This document shows positions 1 to 9,053 of a stretch of DNA of 64,000 nucleotides, piece by piece. The stretch lies in the NCBI RefSeq assembly GCF_900101395.1, contig NZ_FMZO01000001.1, forward strand, positions 740,636 to 804,635. Direction: 5' to 3'. The stretch comes from Niabella drilacis. Its GTDB lineage: Bacteria > Bacteroidota > Bacteroidia > Chitinophagales > Chitinophagaceae. A program made the translations under genes and the position numbers. The notes under the pieces were generated by a model. The model ran no database searches. It was not told where the DNA came from and saw only the letters and a program-made list of their open reading frames with translations. How positions within the stretch are numbered: the stretch's first letter is position 1; every line of letters begins with the position of its first letter.

Positions 1-154
1 TGTTTTCAGCAAATGACTCCGTTTTTATAATAAATGCGTCCACCTTGGCTGTGCCCCTTTTCTGACCGGAGGGAGCCGCTTTTTTCTTTTCATTGCAAGC
101 CTGGATGCTCAGTATCAGCAACAGCAGGAGTAAGGGCGTTGGAATCCGGTTCAA
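1..154 (-). CDS. RND efflux periplasmic adaptor (HlyD/MFP-type) lipoprotein, N-terminal part only
   Basis: Only about 51 N-terminal codons are in the window; the gene runs off the left edge. The visible start is a leucine-rich signal peptide ending in a lipobox-like SIQAC, so the mature protein should be a lipidated periplasmic protein. After the Cys comes a Lys-rich stretch and then VDAFIIKTESFAEN, which resembles the first beta strands of Bacteroidota efflux adaptor subunits. No ATG fits. A TTG at 154 (or ATT at 160) is the likely start, since an in-frame stop lies just upstream. The family call rests on a short match. Confidence 0.5.
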   Translation of the reverse strand, partial: MNRIPTPLLLLLLILSIQACNEKKKAAPSGQKRGTAKVDAFIIKTESFAEN

Positions 155-435
155 ACGAATGTTATTTAGTTAAATAATTAAATAATAGGCACCAAGTCTA
201 TAAGACTCTTTTGGAGCGAAAATCTTGCGTAAAGATGCGGTTTTTCTAATTTCTGAAGAACTTGCTAAAGTACGAAGAACCCGGTTAGTACTGAACTTTA
301 AACGGGGAGCATTTGGAAAGCACTCCTTTAAACGGTGAATCGTCAGGCCGGGCACCGGGTAATAGAACTTCTCACTATGCACCTTTCTGTATACAGGAGC
401 CCACCGGATATGTTCCGAGGCCCCGGGGGAAACCG
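155..435. other. intergenic region, no gene supported
   Basis: About 280 bases separate the partial adaptor gene from the stop of the PNGase-like gene. A leftward 70-codon frame fits inside but shows no family features and covers the place where the adaptor promoter should be, so I do not call it. Confidence 0.4.
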
Positions 436-2118
436 TTAATCTGCTACTAATACTCCCGAAACATTCCAGGCACTAAAACTGGAGCCTTCCGGTTTTCCCT
501 GCGGAATGGTTACCTGCAGGGTATATTCTCCTGCCTCAAGGTCACCCAGGCTGATCCGGAAGGGATTGGTCACCGTTCCCGGGCACCAGTTGGAGCGGCT
601 CAGGTCGGAAGATGAAAGGCCGTTGCTGAAATTACCCGATGCGGGATTGAACAGGCGGTAAGTGCCGCAGTCCTGTCGCCAGGGCACCAGGTCAAAGATG
701 ATCTTGCCGTTGAGCAGGATCGTGTTTTTTTTGGGAACAAACTCATCACCGTTGCCCCAGCCTCCGTGTCCTGTGGTGGTATAAAGCAGGTGGGCATTTT
801 TTAACGGAGCATTGATCCGGAAATTGACCGTCAATCCTTTTTCATTATCAAACATGGTAGCATATTCCTGCCCGGCCATTTCCATAATGTTCAGGGTATT
901 GAACAGGGGCAGGATCTGCTGTTGCTGCTTATCTGGCCCCCCTTTGTGTATGGTAAGACGGGCTGTTATTTTATGTCCGCCTTTATCATAGTTGCCAATG
1001 AATACGCCGATATATACTTCCCTGTTATTGAGCGCAGCCGCAAAGTCGGTGATGTCCTGCCGGTAGGGAACAGCTTCCTGCCATTGCTTCCCTTTAAGCT
1101 GGATGTGGTTGAATTGTTTGATACCGAAAGGTGTGAAGAAACGCATCAGTTCCAGCGGGGGCGCATAGTCTGTTGTAGCTGCAACGCCCTGGTAATTTTT
1201 ACCGTTGCCATTTGTATAAACCGGAAGGGTTTTGGCGCCGTTCTTTAACCCGTCCAGGAAGGATTGTTTTTTGCCGGTGGGTATAAGGAATACGGTTCCC
1301 GTCCGGTCGTACGCGTCTCCATTGGATTGTTCCAGGAGATCCAGGAAAATATTGCAGCCGCTGTCGAGCACCGGTATCTTTATTTTTTTTACTACGACCG
1401 TGCCGTTGGCAAACCGCATCACATCTCCGGTTGACCGGCTGGTATCCGAAAAATTAATGACCTGGTTGGTAAACAGGGGGATGGTGGTGAAGCGGCTGTT
1501 CCAGATGGCATCCCGGTAACTCAGCAGGTCGGTCTGCAGTGTTTTCCGGGCCAGGAAGGCAGGAAGCACCGGTTTTTGTTTTTCTATTTTTTCAGCCCGG
1601 ATGCTGTTATTCCCGTTCCGGATCTGCTCCAGCACCAGGCCCAGGTTCTGGCCTAATGGGGTAGGGGCCCCTTTTACCGGGAGCTGGTCCGTATACCATA
1701 GTTCGATCGTATTGGAGTTGACCACTGTTTTTGCTTTTTTGCAGCGATAACCCAGTATCTCTTTGGTCTCATTCAGTAATTCGAAGTGTTGGGTACGCAA
1801 TGCGGTGTCGGAAGCTGCCATGGCTTCCTGCTCATTGAGGAACGCAAAGAGCTCCTGGCGGTTGGCTGGCCGGTTGATCATCGAAAGTTCAAAAGGGTAG
1901 GTGGCTTTACCGGTAAAATCTTTTTCCGTGGTAAGCAGGGTTTGCTGAGGTCCTGCAAAAACCCAGATCTTATTTTGCCGTTCCGGTGTTTTCCCGTTAA
2001 AACTGGTACCGTAGGTGATCTTGTAGACCGGGTTATCGGTAAAAGCTACCTGTGCATTCCCTGGCATGGATACTCCTGTTAATAGGGCAACCAATAAAAA
2101 AACGTTCATTTTCATCAT
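436..2118 (-). CDS. secreted PNGase F-like protein with GLPGLI-like N-terminal domain
   Basis: About 560 residues from the chosen start (ATG at 2118), which gives a clean signal peptide ending near GNAQ; a longer in-frame reading to 2241 adds 41 residues that do not look like an export signal. The N-terminal third (VYKITYGTSFNGK, later YRCKKAKT and WYTDQLP) resembles the GLPGLI fold of Bacteroidota, akin to the N-terminal bowl-like domain known from PNGase F-II. The C-terminal third (CGTYRLFNPASGNFSNG, WCPGT, GEYTLQVTIPQG) resembles the C-terminal domain of peptide-N4-(N-acetyl-beta-glucosaminyl)asparagine amidase F. Likely role: removal of N-linked glycans outside the cell or in the periplasm. 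I cannot confirm the catalytic acid by eye. Confidence 0.75.
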   Translation of the reverse strand: MMKMNVFLLVALLTGVSMPGNAQVAFTDNPVYKITYGTSFNGKTPERQNKIWVFAGPQQTLLTTEKDFTGKATYPFELSMINRPANRQELFAFLNEQEAMAASDTALRTQHFELLNETKEILGYRCKKAKTVVNSNTIELWYTDQLPVKGAPTPLGQNLGLVLEQIRNGNNSIRAEKIEKQKPVLPAFLARKTLQTDLLSYRDAIWNSRFTTIPLFTNQVINFSDTSRSTGDVMRFANGTVVVKKIKIPVLDSGCNIFLDLLEQSNGDAYDRTGTVFLIPTGKKQSFLDGLKNGAKTLPVYTNGNGKNYQGVAATTDYAPPLELMRFFTPFGIKQFNHIQLKGKQWQEAVPYRQDITDFAAALNNREVYIGVFIGNYDKGGHKITARLTIHKGGPDKQQQQILPLFNTLNIMEMAGQEYATMFDNEKGLTVNFRINAPLKNAHLLYTTTGHGGWGNGDEFVPKKNTILLNGKIIFDLVPWRQDCGTYRLFNPASGNFSNGLSSSDLSRSNWCPGTVTNPFRISLGDLEAGEYTLQVTIPQGKPEGSSFSAWNVSGVLVAD

Positions 2119-2357
2119 AATGCTATTCAGTGGTGCAAAGATAACCACCTGTCCGGTTGTTTCGGTCTGAATCTGTGATACGGAAGCCGCATATTGCTCT
2201 GGTGCAAAGTGCGCGGCAAATCCGGACTGCATGCAATACAACCGTCCTGCTCAACATCATTGCATGTTTTCTCTTGCTCCCTGAGGTTGAATTTTAACCA
2301 TAAAAGCAGCAGCAGCTAAAATGGTTATGCAGGATCTTGTTGCTTAAAAGAGGCCTA

Positions 2358-3296
2358 TTACTTTTTATAGGTTCTTGTTTTGACGGATTGCCCGTTCCTG
2401 ATCGTATATTCTGTATAAAAAACCTGCGGACGGTCTTCATAAACCCGTACTTCCCGGATGAGATAGAATTTGCCGCCGACCCATTTATAATAGGCGTCAC
2501 CTTCGTTGCCACGCCCGTCTGCATCCGATTTCCGGAACTCCTTTGTTAAGGCATTAAAGTCGAGGAAACCCAGTTCGTTCAGTGCTTTGTTGGAAGCAAA
2601 TTGCCGCGTTTTCGGGTTGTAAATAAAATAAAGGAAGGAACCATCATTTTTTGTTGCCTGCGGAAAATAAATGGGGATTTTCAGGTCGGGATAACCGTCG
2701 AAATCCAGGTCTTCCAGTTCCGCTTCCCCGTAATCATTGTACAGCACCTCGTCGAAACCATCCAGTTCCTTTGTGATTTTTTTTACCGGGTCATGAATGA
2801 AGAGTTTATTTGCCTTTGTATAATCTTGCAGGGAACCTCCGGCATTTTCCTCTTTACCCTTATAGAGCCGGAGCCGGATCTCCCATTGCTGAAGATCATT
2901 TACGGATTCGTTTTCGACCCGTTTCAGTTGTACCGGCAGGGTGTTCTGGTGAGTTCCTGTCCAGGTTCCGCTCAGGTCCTTGCTGCCAATGGCATTGAGG
3001 GTAAATGTGCCGGTTTTTTCATGTTTCTGTAATTGCCGGTTATAAGCGCTTTCACTGATATGGGCCCCGTTGGGAGCCGTTGTTCCCTCAAGATAGATCG
3101 TTGAGGAGCTTCCCTTACGGGTATAATAATATTCACCCTGGATGGAATCAGTATTTTGAGTATGCCTTATTTTTATTTCCACCGGGTAGCTGCCAATGGT
3201 GCCCTGGTAATGTATCCAGGTGTGGACGATTGTTTTTTGAGCAACTGCCCCATGAGTAGCAAGCAGCAGCAGGAGCAAAATTGATTGTTTTTTCAT
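2358..3296 (-). CDS. secreted XAC2610/FG-GAP-like hypothetical protein
   Basis: 312 residues beginning MKKQSILLLLLLATHGAVAQ, a clear signal peptide. The middle has LEDLDFDGYPDLKI, an Asp-rich calcium-binding-type loop seen in XAC2610-related and FG-GAP-like proteins that report an output as readable values. No catalytic motif is visible. It sits between a PNGase-like gene and a dipeptidase gene on the same strand, with a 24-base gap to the dipeptidase stop. Function unknown. Confidence 0.6.
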   Translation of the reverse strand: MKKQSILLLLLLATHGAVAQKTIVHTWIHYQGTIGSYPVEIKIRHTQNTDSIQGEYYYTRKGSSSTIYLEGTTAPNGAHISESAYNRQLQKHEKTGTFTLNAIGSKDLSGTWTGTHQNTLPVQLKRVENESVNDLQQWEIRLRLYKGKEENAGGSLQDYTKANKLFIHDPVKKITKELDGFDEVLYNDYGEAELEDLDFDGYPDLKIPIYFPQATKNDGSFLYFIYNPKTRQFASNKALNELGFLDFNALTKEFRKSDADGRGNEGDAYYKWVGGKFYLIREVRVYEDRPQVFYTEYTIRNGQSVKTRTYKK

Positions 3297-3320
3297 ATGG
3301 ATATTAAAATGCTGCGGTCA

Positions 3321-4511
3321 TTAAAAGCTGGCCCCGATCACCCGCAATACATTACCGCCCAGTATTTTCCGGATCGATTTTTTGGTATAGCCGCGCTTCA
3401 GCAGCTCGGCTGTGATGTTGGGGTAAGCGCTGACATCTTCAAGCCCGGCAGGCACGGAGCCAATGCCGTCATAATCTGATCCGATGCCTACATAGTCGTC
3501 GCCGACCAGTTTTACAATATAATCGATATGATCCACAAGGTCCGAAAGCGTTGGCCGCACGGTTTCCATTTCTTTTTTAAAATAGCTGTCCCAGTGTTTA
3601 AGTGCCAGTATCGTGTCACCCGTCTTCCGGAAAACAGAATCCACAAATTGTTTTTTTACCGGTTCTGAAAGCGAAGTGAGCTTTTCATCAAATTTCCTGC
3701 TGATAAAGCCGGAGTAAAAGTTGATACAGATGACCCCGCCATTTTTTGCTACGGCCCTGATCTGATCGTCCTTTACATTGCGGAATACAGGGCAAAGCTG
3801 GTAAACGGAGCTATGGGACAGAATAATAGGTTTGGTACTGGTGGCAATGGCATCATAAAAGGTTTGTTCACCGGTATGGGACAGGTCAACCAATACGCCC
3901 AGCTCATTGAGCCTTCTTACTACCGATTTGCCAAAGGCTGTAAGTCCTTTGTGTTTTAAGGTGTCGGGGTGCTGGGTTTCGTCCAGGGCGCTGGTAGCCC
4001 AGGAATTGCTGTTGTTCCAGGTAAGGGTCAGGTAACGCATCCCTCTTTTCTGAAGGGCTTCCAGTTTGCGGAGGTCGTTCTCGATCATGTGGCCGCCTTC
4101 CACACCGATGAGGGCTACCAGTTTTTTTTGTTTTAGGCCCTGGCGGATCTCTTTTGAGCTTTTAGCCAGCATAAGCTGTTCCGGATGGCGGCGGATCAAT
4201 GCTTCCAGCGAATCGATCTGGTCATTGGCATCGGCATATACGCCTTTGGGATTATGGGCAACAGGCCCCGTAAAAACGGAAAAGAACTGTACATCCAGGC
4301 CGCCTTTCTTCCACCGTGGCAGGTCCGTATGCCGGTCCGGCTGTGGCGCTGTAATGTCTCTCCCCTGAACGACAGATGCAGATGTTACATCATTGTGCCC
4401 GTCAATGAGGATGGCTTTATCATGGATCCTTGCTGCCCTTTGCGCTGTTGCGGAAACGGCACCAAGCAGCATGCATGAAAGCCCCATTGTTTTTAAACCC
4501 GGTAGATTCAT
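3321..4511 (-). CDS. membrane dipeptidase (peptidase M19, renal dipeptidase family)
   Basis: 396 residues. After a signal peptide ending near ATAQ, the family metal ligands are seen: H39 and D41 in DGHND, a Glu in GVEGGH near residue 137, and two His-containing motifs, LSHTG and LSHSS (about residues 210-235). The C-terminal GIGSDYDGIG and GGNVLRVI are also typical. The family is a binuclear zinc hydrolase that cleaves dipeptides, often with D-residues in the second position; here it would act in the periplasm. The ATG at 4511 is well placed for the signal peptide. The gene could be cotranscribed with the downstream leftward genes. Confidence 0.92.
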   Translation of the reverse strand: MNLPGLKTMGLSCMLLGAVSATAQRAARIHDKAILIDGHNDVTSASVVQGRDITAPQPDRHTDLPRWKKGGLDVQFFSVFTGPVAHNPKGVYADANDQIDSLEALIRRHPEQLMLAKSSKEIRQGLKQKKLVALIGVEGGHMIENDLRKLEALQKRGMRYLTLTWNNSNSWATSALDETQHPDTLKHKGLTAFGKSVVRRLNELGVLVDLSHTGEQTFYDAIATSTKPIILSHSSVYQLCPVFRNVKDDQIRAVAKNGGVICINFYSGFISRKFDEKLTSLSEPVKKQFVDSVFRKTGDTILALKHWDSYFKKEMETVRPTLSDLVDHIDYIVKLVGDDYVGIGSDYDGIGSVPAGLEDVSAYPNITAELLKRGYTKKSIRKILGGNVLRVIGASF

Positions 4512-4722
4512 GTTTGTAGTGATTGTGCAGCTACATAGGCTGCTAAGGCACGAAGGTACACGAAGATTTTTTAGATCCTGGAGTTTGTGTTGCCAACGAG
4601 GTATAGAGACGCGGAGTTTTTTTGATCTCCCCCGGCAAAAGCCCTCATCGGCCGGGTACCTCAGAAGTTCTGATTCAGAAACCCAACGTGTTCTGTGTAT
4701 CTGAGTCTCTGTGGCATTGTCT
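4512..4722. repeat. intergenic segment with degenerate dispersed repeat motifs
   Basis: The gap holds three short motifs that recur in other gaps: a GCTAAGGCACGAAGGTACACG-like block near 4540, a reversed CTCCGCGTCTCTATACC block near 4600, and a TCTGTGTATCTGAGTCTCTG block near 4694. The last closely matches 10412-10438. I see no gene or terminator here. Confidence 0.4.
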
Positions 4723-7107
4723 TTACATTCGTTCCCGCTCTTCCTGGTTACTATTGGTGCGTTCTGTTGCCGGAACGTCTTTTTTTCCGAATTTAAAGAT
4801 CAGCGTTACCGAAAAGATCCGGTTCAGCTGGAGTACGGCATATTTCTGCCGGATGCCATTTACTACGGTGGTGTAGGAAGCACCGCTGGAGGCGAAAACG
4901 TCCTGTAGATTGGCATTAAGCGATAATTTGTCTTTTAGTAACTGTGCATTTAATCCAAGGTCAACATTATAATAGGCGTCGGATTGGTTTACCAGTGTTA
5001 CTTCCCGGAACTGGTACCAGAAATTCAAGGCGGCAGAGAGCGTTTTGCCGCTGTTTAAATAAAAATTATTATTGCTGGAAACATAGGCTCCCCAGCCTTT
5101 CCGTCCTTCCACATAATCCAGCTTCGATTGTCCGTTGGTATAATAAATATTCAACAGGTTATTGCTTTCCCACCAGGGGATCGCGGAAAAGTTATATGTT
5201 TCTGAAACGCCAAAGCGGGTGCTGTTAACAAAGTTCTTGGGTGTACGCATTACAAAATTGGTATCCACATGTGCAATGGTTATGTCATCAAATCCATTAT
5301 TGGTAAGGGCTACGAAGAAGGCGCTGGTGAATTTGTTTTTATAATTGTGCTGCAGCTGGAAATTGCTGTTGTATTCCGGCTGCAGGAAGGGGTTGCCTTC
5401 ATAGTAACTATACGCTGTAAGTATGGAAATATACGGGTTCAGGTTCCAGAATGTGGGGCGGCGTACCCGCTTGTTATAGCTAAGGGCAAAGCTGTTGTCA
5501 TCGTCTTTTTTTAAGCTGATCAACGCGTTGGGAAAGAGTTTTACATAATTGTTTTTATTGCCCTGCTGCCGGGTATAGGAGTACCCGTTGGTTTGGGTGA
5601 TCTCTCCCCGCAGACCGGCCAGGAAGGACCAGTTCCCCGCTTCGCGGCTGCCATTTAGGTAGAGCGCCTGGGTATTTTCCGTGTATTTATATTCATTGCT
5701 CAGTTGCCCGTCATAGTTTTTATCCGATCCTGCCAGGCGGTAATACCGCATATTGTTGTAGGTTTCTATAAAGTTCACTTTGCCGCCCCATTGCAGTTTT
5801 GCCACGCTTGTGGGAAACTCCATATCCGCTTTTAACGCATAGATATTGATGTTCTGCAGGGTATTGTTGTAAAAGCGGGCCGTAGAGGGAGCGATCAGTC
5901 CGCCTTCCGGTGTGAAGGTTTTGGCTGTAACGTCCGATTCATCGGTTCGGTAAAAAGTAAGGAAGCTGCCGTCAAGGGAGAGGGTCTTTCCGGTGGTATC
6001 CAGCCTGGTCTTGTAATACAGGTTATAGGACTGTGTTTTGGCTAATGGTACATAGGTGGCGTAGGTGGTCAGTACCGAGTCGGCCTGTCCCCGGCCATTG
6101 TAAAAATGATTGCGTACATAATCTGCTCCTCCTTCAAAGTACCTGGAGAAGCCCGCGTTAAACCCAAGCACGGAACGTTTTGATAACTGGTAATCCGCTC
6201 CGGCGTTGACGATAATGTTCTGCCATTTATAATCACCGGTATCACTCATGATCCAGGAACGGTCCGGGTAATATTCTTCCCAGCGGAATCCGTATTTATG
6301 ACGGGTGCGGTATATATTGGCATTGGCGTACAGGTTCCATTTTCCTGAATTGTAATTGACATTGCCCGTCATATCCATTCCCGGGTACTGCTGCCATTGT
6401 TTAAATCCGGCCTGGATACTGCCGCTGTATCCCTGCTGTTTATTGCGCTTGGTAACGATATTGATCAGGCCGGCATTGCCGGATGCATCATAAGCAGCCG
6501 AGGGGTTGGTAATGATCTCCACCTTTGATACATTGCCTGCGGGAATGGATCGCAGGTAGTTGAGCAGGTCTTTCTGCGAGAGCTGCAGCAGGCGCCCGTC
6601 CTGCATCAGTTGTACTTCTCCTTTACCCGGAATAGATACGCGGTCTCCGTTCATTTGCAGGCCGGGGATCTTTCCCAGGGTTTCCGCAATACTGTTGCCG
6701 ACAACCGCCGGATTCTCCGCAAGATTCACTACTGTTTTGTCGGGCTTCACTTCGATCAGCCGGGCTTTTCCGGTTACGACCACATCCTTTAATACCGTAC
6801 TTTTCTGCACCAGGACGATCTGCAGCAGGGTGTCATTTTGCAATTGAAGCGATAGTATCTTGTCTTCATAACTCACGGCGGAGATCTGCAGCAGGTATTT
6901 TTCCCCGCCTCTGAGGGCATCGATCTTAAAGTTCCCGGAAGCATCGGCCCCGAATGATTTGGCGGCCTGGCCGCTGCTGTAAAATTCAATGGTAGCACCC
7001 GCTACCGGTTGGGCGGCTTCGTCATGAATGGTTCCTCTAATGGTCAGTTGGGCAAAGCAAACGGTGTTCAATAAAACGACACTTAGCAGTACTATGATCT
7101 TTCGCAT
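4723..7107 (-). CDS. TonB-dependent receptor-like outer membrane beta-barrel protein
   Basis: 794 residues with signal peptide MRKIIVLLSVVLLNTVCFAQ. Residues about 20-105 form a carboxypeptidase-regulatory-like domain (GTIHDEAAQPVAGATIEF). A plug-like region follows (about 130-215, with LGKIPGLQMNGDRV and VEIITNPSAAYDASG), and the remainder is a beta-rich barrel of the outer-membrane beta-barrel family 3 type. The length fits that family, which is shorter than SusC. No SusD, sigma factor or anti-sigma gene lies beside it, so the substrate is unknown. The start codon directly precedes the signal peptide. Confidence 0.88.
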   Translation of the reverse strand: MRKIIVLLSVVLLNTVCFAQLTIRGTIHDEAAQPVAGATIEFYSSGQAAKSFGADASGNFKIDALRGGEKYLLQISAVSYEDKILSLQLQNDTLLQIVLVQKSTVLKDVVVTGKARLIEVKPDKTVVNLAENPAVVGNSIAETLGKIPGLQMNGDRVSIPGKGEVQLMQDGRLLQLSQKDLLNYLRSIPAGNVSKVEIITNPSAAYDASGNAGLINIVTKRNKQQGYSGSIQAGFKQWQQYPGMDMTGNVNYNSGKWNLYANANIYRTRHKYGFRWEEYYPDRSWIMSDTGDYKWQNIIVNAGADYQLSKRSVLGFNAGFSRYFEGGADYVRNHFYNGRGQADSVLTTYATYVPLAKTQSYNLYYKTRLDTTGKTLSLDGSFLTFYRTDESDVTAKTFTPEGGLIAPSTARFYNNTLQNINIYALKADMEFPTSVAKLQWGGKVNFIETYNNMRYYRLAGSDKNYDGQLSNEYKYTENTQALYLNGSREAGNWSFLAGLRGEITQTNGYSYTRQQGNKNNYVKLFPNALISLKKDDDNSFALSYNKRVRRPTFWNLNPYISILTAYSYYEGNPFLQPEYNSNFQLQHNYKNKFTSAFFVALTNNGFDDITIAHVDTNFVMRTPKNFVNSTRFGVSETYNFSAIPWWESNNLLNIYYTNGQSKLDYVEGRKGWGAYVSSNNNFYLNSGKTLSAALNFWYQFREVTLVNQSDAYYNVDLGLNAQLLKDKLSLNANLQDVFASSGASYTTVVNGIRQKYAVLQLNRIFSVTLIFKFGKKDVPATERTNSNQEERERM

Positions 7108-7235
7108 CTGTCAAAAATAGGGAAACCTGAAAGATATCGGGTATTTGAGAACTGAGAATTGAGGCTTGAGACAGAGATTTGATGCCGCTTCCTGGTCCTG
7201 GACCGACATTCCCACAGTTTCGAATTCCCCGGCTG

Positions 7236-8795
7236 TCATTGATATTCCCCAAATACCCCTACTAATGTGCCTGCAATTTCTCCCAGGGTACACCGGGCTT
7301 CCACGGCTTCAATAACCGAAGGCATGATGTTTTCTGTTCCCGATGCTTTTGAGCGAAGGCCGGAAAGGATCCGGTCACAGGCTGCCTGGTCTCGGTTATT
7401 ACGCAATTGTTCCAGTTTTTGTTTTTGCAGGGCGCCGATACTGTCGTCTACTTTAAAGATAGGAGTAGTATTGGCTTCTGCTGTTTGAAAGCGGTTCACC
7501 CCCACGATGATCTTTTCGTGGGCTTCGATCTTTTGCTGGTATTCGTAAGCACTGCGGGCGATGGCTTCCTGCATAAAGCCCTCTTCAATGGCAGAGATGC
7601 TGCCCCCCATGGCATCGATCTGATCAATGAGCTCCTGTGCTTTTTGTTCCATGCCGGTGGTCATTGTTTCCACAAAGTAAGACCCGGCCAGGGGATCTAC
7701 GGTGTCGGTAACGCCGCTCTCAAAAGCAACGATCTGCTGTGTCCGCAATGCGATCCTTGCGGCTTCTTCTGTAGGCAGGCTCAGCGCTTCATCAAAGCCG
7801 TTGGTGTGCAGCGACTGGGTGCCTCCCAGCACGGCGGCCAGCGTTTGAATAGTCACTCTTGAAATATTATTCTGCGGCTGCTGGGCGGTTAAGGTACTGC
7901 CACCGGTCTGTGTATGAAAACGCAGCATCTGTGCCCTGGGATCGGTGGCGCCCAGGTCTTTCATGATCTGCGCCCACATTCTGCGCGCCGCGCGGAACTT
8001 GGCCACCTCCTCAAACAGGTTATTGTGCGCATTAAAAAAGAAAGAGAGGCGTTTGCCCAATATATTAATGTCGAGGCCCTTGTCCAGTGCGGCTTTCACA
8101 TAGGCTTTGCCATTGCTTAAGGTAAACGCGATCTCCTGGGCAGCGGTACTGCCGGCTTCCCGGATATGATAACCACTAATGGAGATCGTATTCCATTTAG
8201 GCAGTTCCTTGGAGCACCATTCAAAAATATCGGTGATGATGCGCATGGAAGGCTTGGGAGGATAGCGGTAGGTACCTCTGGCCGCATATTCTTTTAAAAT
8301 ATCGTTCTGGATGGTGCCGGATATTTTGGACAGATCGGCTCCCTGGGTTTTGGCCTGGGCTACATACAAGGCCAGTAAGATAAAGGCCGTGGCATTAATG
8401 GTCATGCTGGTCGACACTTCTTCCAGCCGGATGCCGTTGAACAGTTCCGCCATATCTTCTATACTATCGATGGCCACGCCCACCTTGCCTACTTCGCCTT
8501 CCGCCAGGGGATGATCGCTGTCGTAGCCGATCTGTGTGGGCAGGTCAAAGGCCACGCTCAGTCCCATCACACCCTGCGACAATAAATAGTGATAGCGTTT
8601 GTTGCTTTCTGCCGCAGTGCTGAAGCCGGCATATTGCCGCATGGTCCATAAGCGGCCACGGTACATATCGGGTTGTATGCCGCGGGTAAAGGGAAATTTT
8701 CCGGGCCGTTCCGGTTCCTGTTGCGGGAGGTCGGCGGCCGTGTACAGGGTATGTACCGGTATGTCACTGTCTGTATAGATCTCTTTTTCTTCCAT
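7236..8795 (-). CDS. acyl-CoA mutase large subunit (methylmalonyl-CoA mutase type, no B12 domain)
   Basis: 519 residues covering the substrate-binding barrel of coenzyme-B12 acyl-CoA mutases: [50 protein letters not shown] and [15 protein letters not shown]. The protein ends at LVGVFGEY, before the cobalamin-binding domain found in fused mutases (no DxHxxG motif), so a separate small subunit must exist elsewhere. The Tyr in RQYAG is the residue type known from methylmalonyl-CoA mutase, whereas isobutyryl-CoA mutase has Phe there; this makes methylmalonyl-CoA/succinyl-CoA the likelier reaction, but it is inference. The gene diverges from the acyl-CoA dehydrogenase gene. Confidence 0.88.
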   Translation of the reverse strand: MEEKEIYTDSDIPVHTLYTAADLPQQEPERPGKFPFTRGIQPDMYRGRLWTMRQYAGFSTAAESNKRYHYLLSQGVMGLSVAFDLPTQIGYDSDHPLAEGEVGKVGVAIDSIEDMAELFNGIRLEEVSTSMTINATAFILLALYVAQAKTQGADLSKISGTIQNDILKEYAARGTYRYPPKPSMRIITDIFEWCSKELPKWNTISISGYHIREAGSTAAQEIAFTLSNGKAYVKAALDKGLDINILGKRLSFFFNAHNNLFEEVAKFRAARRMWAQIMKDLGATDPRAQMLRFHTQTGGSTLTAQQPQNNISRVTIQTLAAVLGGTQSLHTNGFDEALSLPTEEAARIALRTQQIVAFESGVTDTVDPLAGSYFVETMTTGMEQKAQELIDQIDAMGGSISAIEEGFMQEAIARSAYEYQQKIEAHEKIIVGVNRFQTAEANTTPIFKVDDSIGALQKQKLEQLRNNRDQAACDRILSGLRSKASGTENIMPSVIEAVEARCTLGEIAGTLVGVFGEYQ

Positions 8796-9024
8796 TTTTT
8801 CTTTTTAACATACGTTCACAGCTGATGGCTAAAAGCGATAAGCGATCAGCTATACAGCCGCCCAAGTGTGCGCTCCCGTTTTTGGCGGAACAGGCTGCAA
8901 CACCGATGACCTTTGTTCCACAGTCGGGCCCATAATGATAAATCGGATCCGCCTGAAGATTGTTTTGCATCAATTTCAGGGCCGTAAATATATGAACACT
9001 TGTTCGTTTAACGGCACAGTCTTT

Positions 9025-9032
9025 TATATTTG
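9025..9032 (+). promoter_or_regulatory. -7 promoter box upstream of the acyl-CoA dehydrogenase gene
   Basis: TATATTTG fits the Bacteroidota -7 consensus TAnnTTTG and lies 21 bases before the ATG at 9054. A good -33 TTTG at the usual spacing is not seen, so strength is uncertain. Confidence 0.5.
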
Positions 9033-9053
9033 TGGAAATAAAACGATGCACGC

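Noticed and set aside
170..382. Leftward 70-codon frame
   Set aside because: No recognisable features, and it lies where the promoter of the partial adaptor gene should be.
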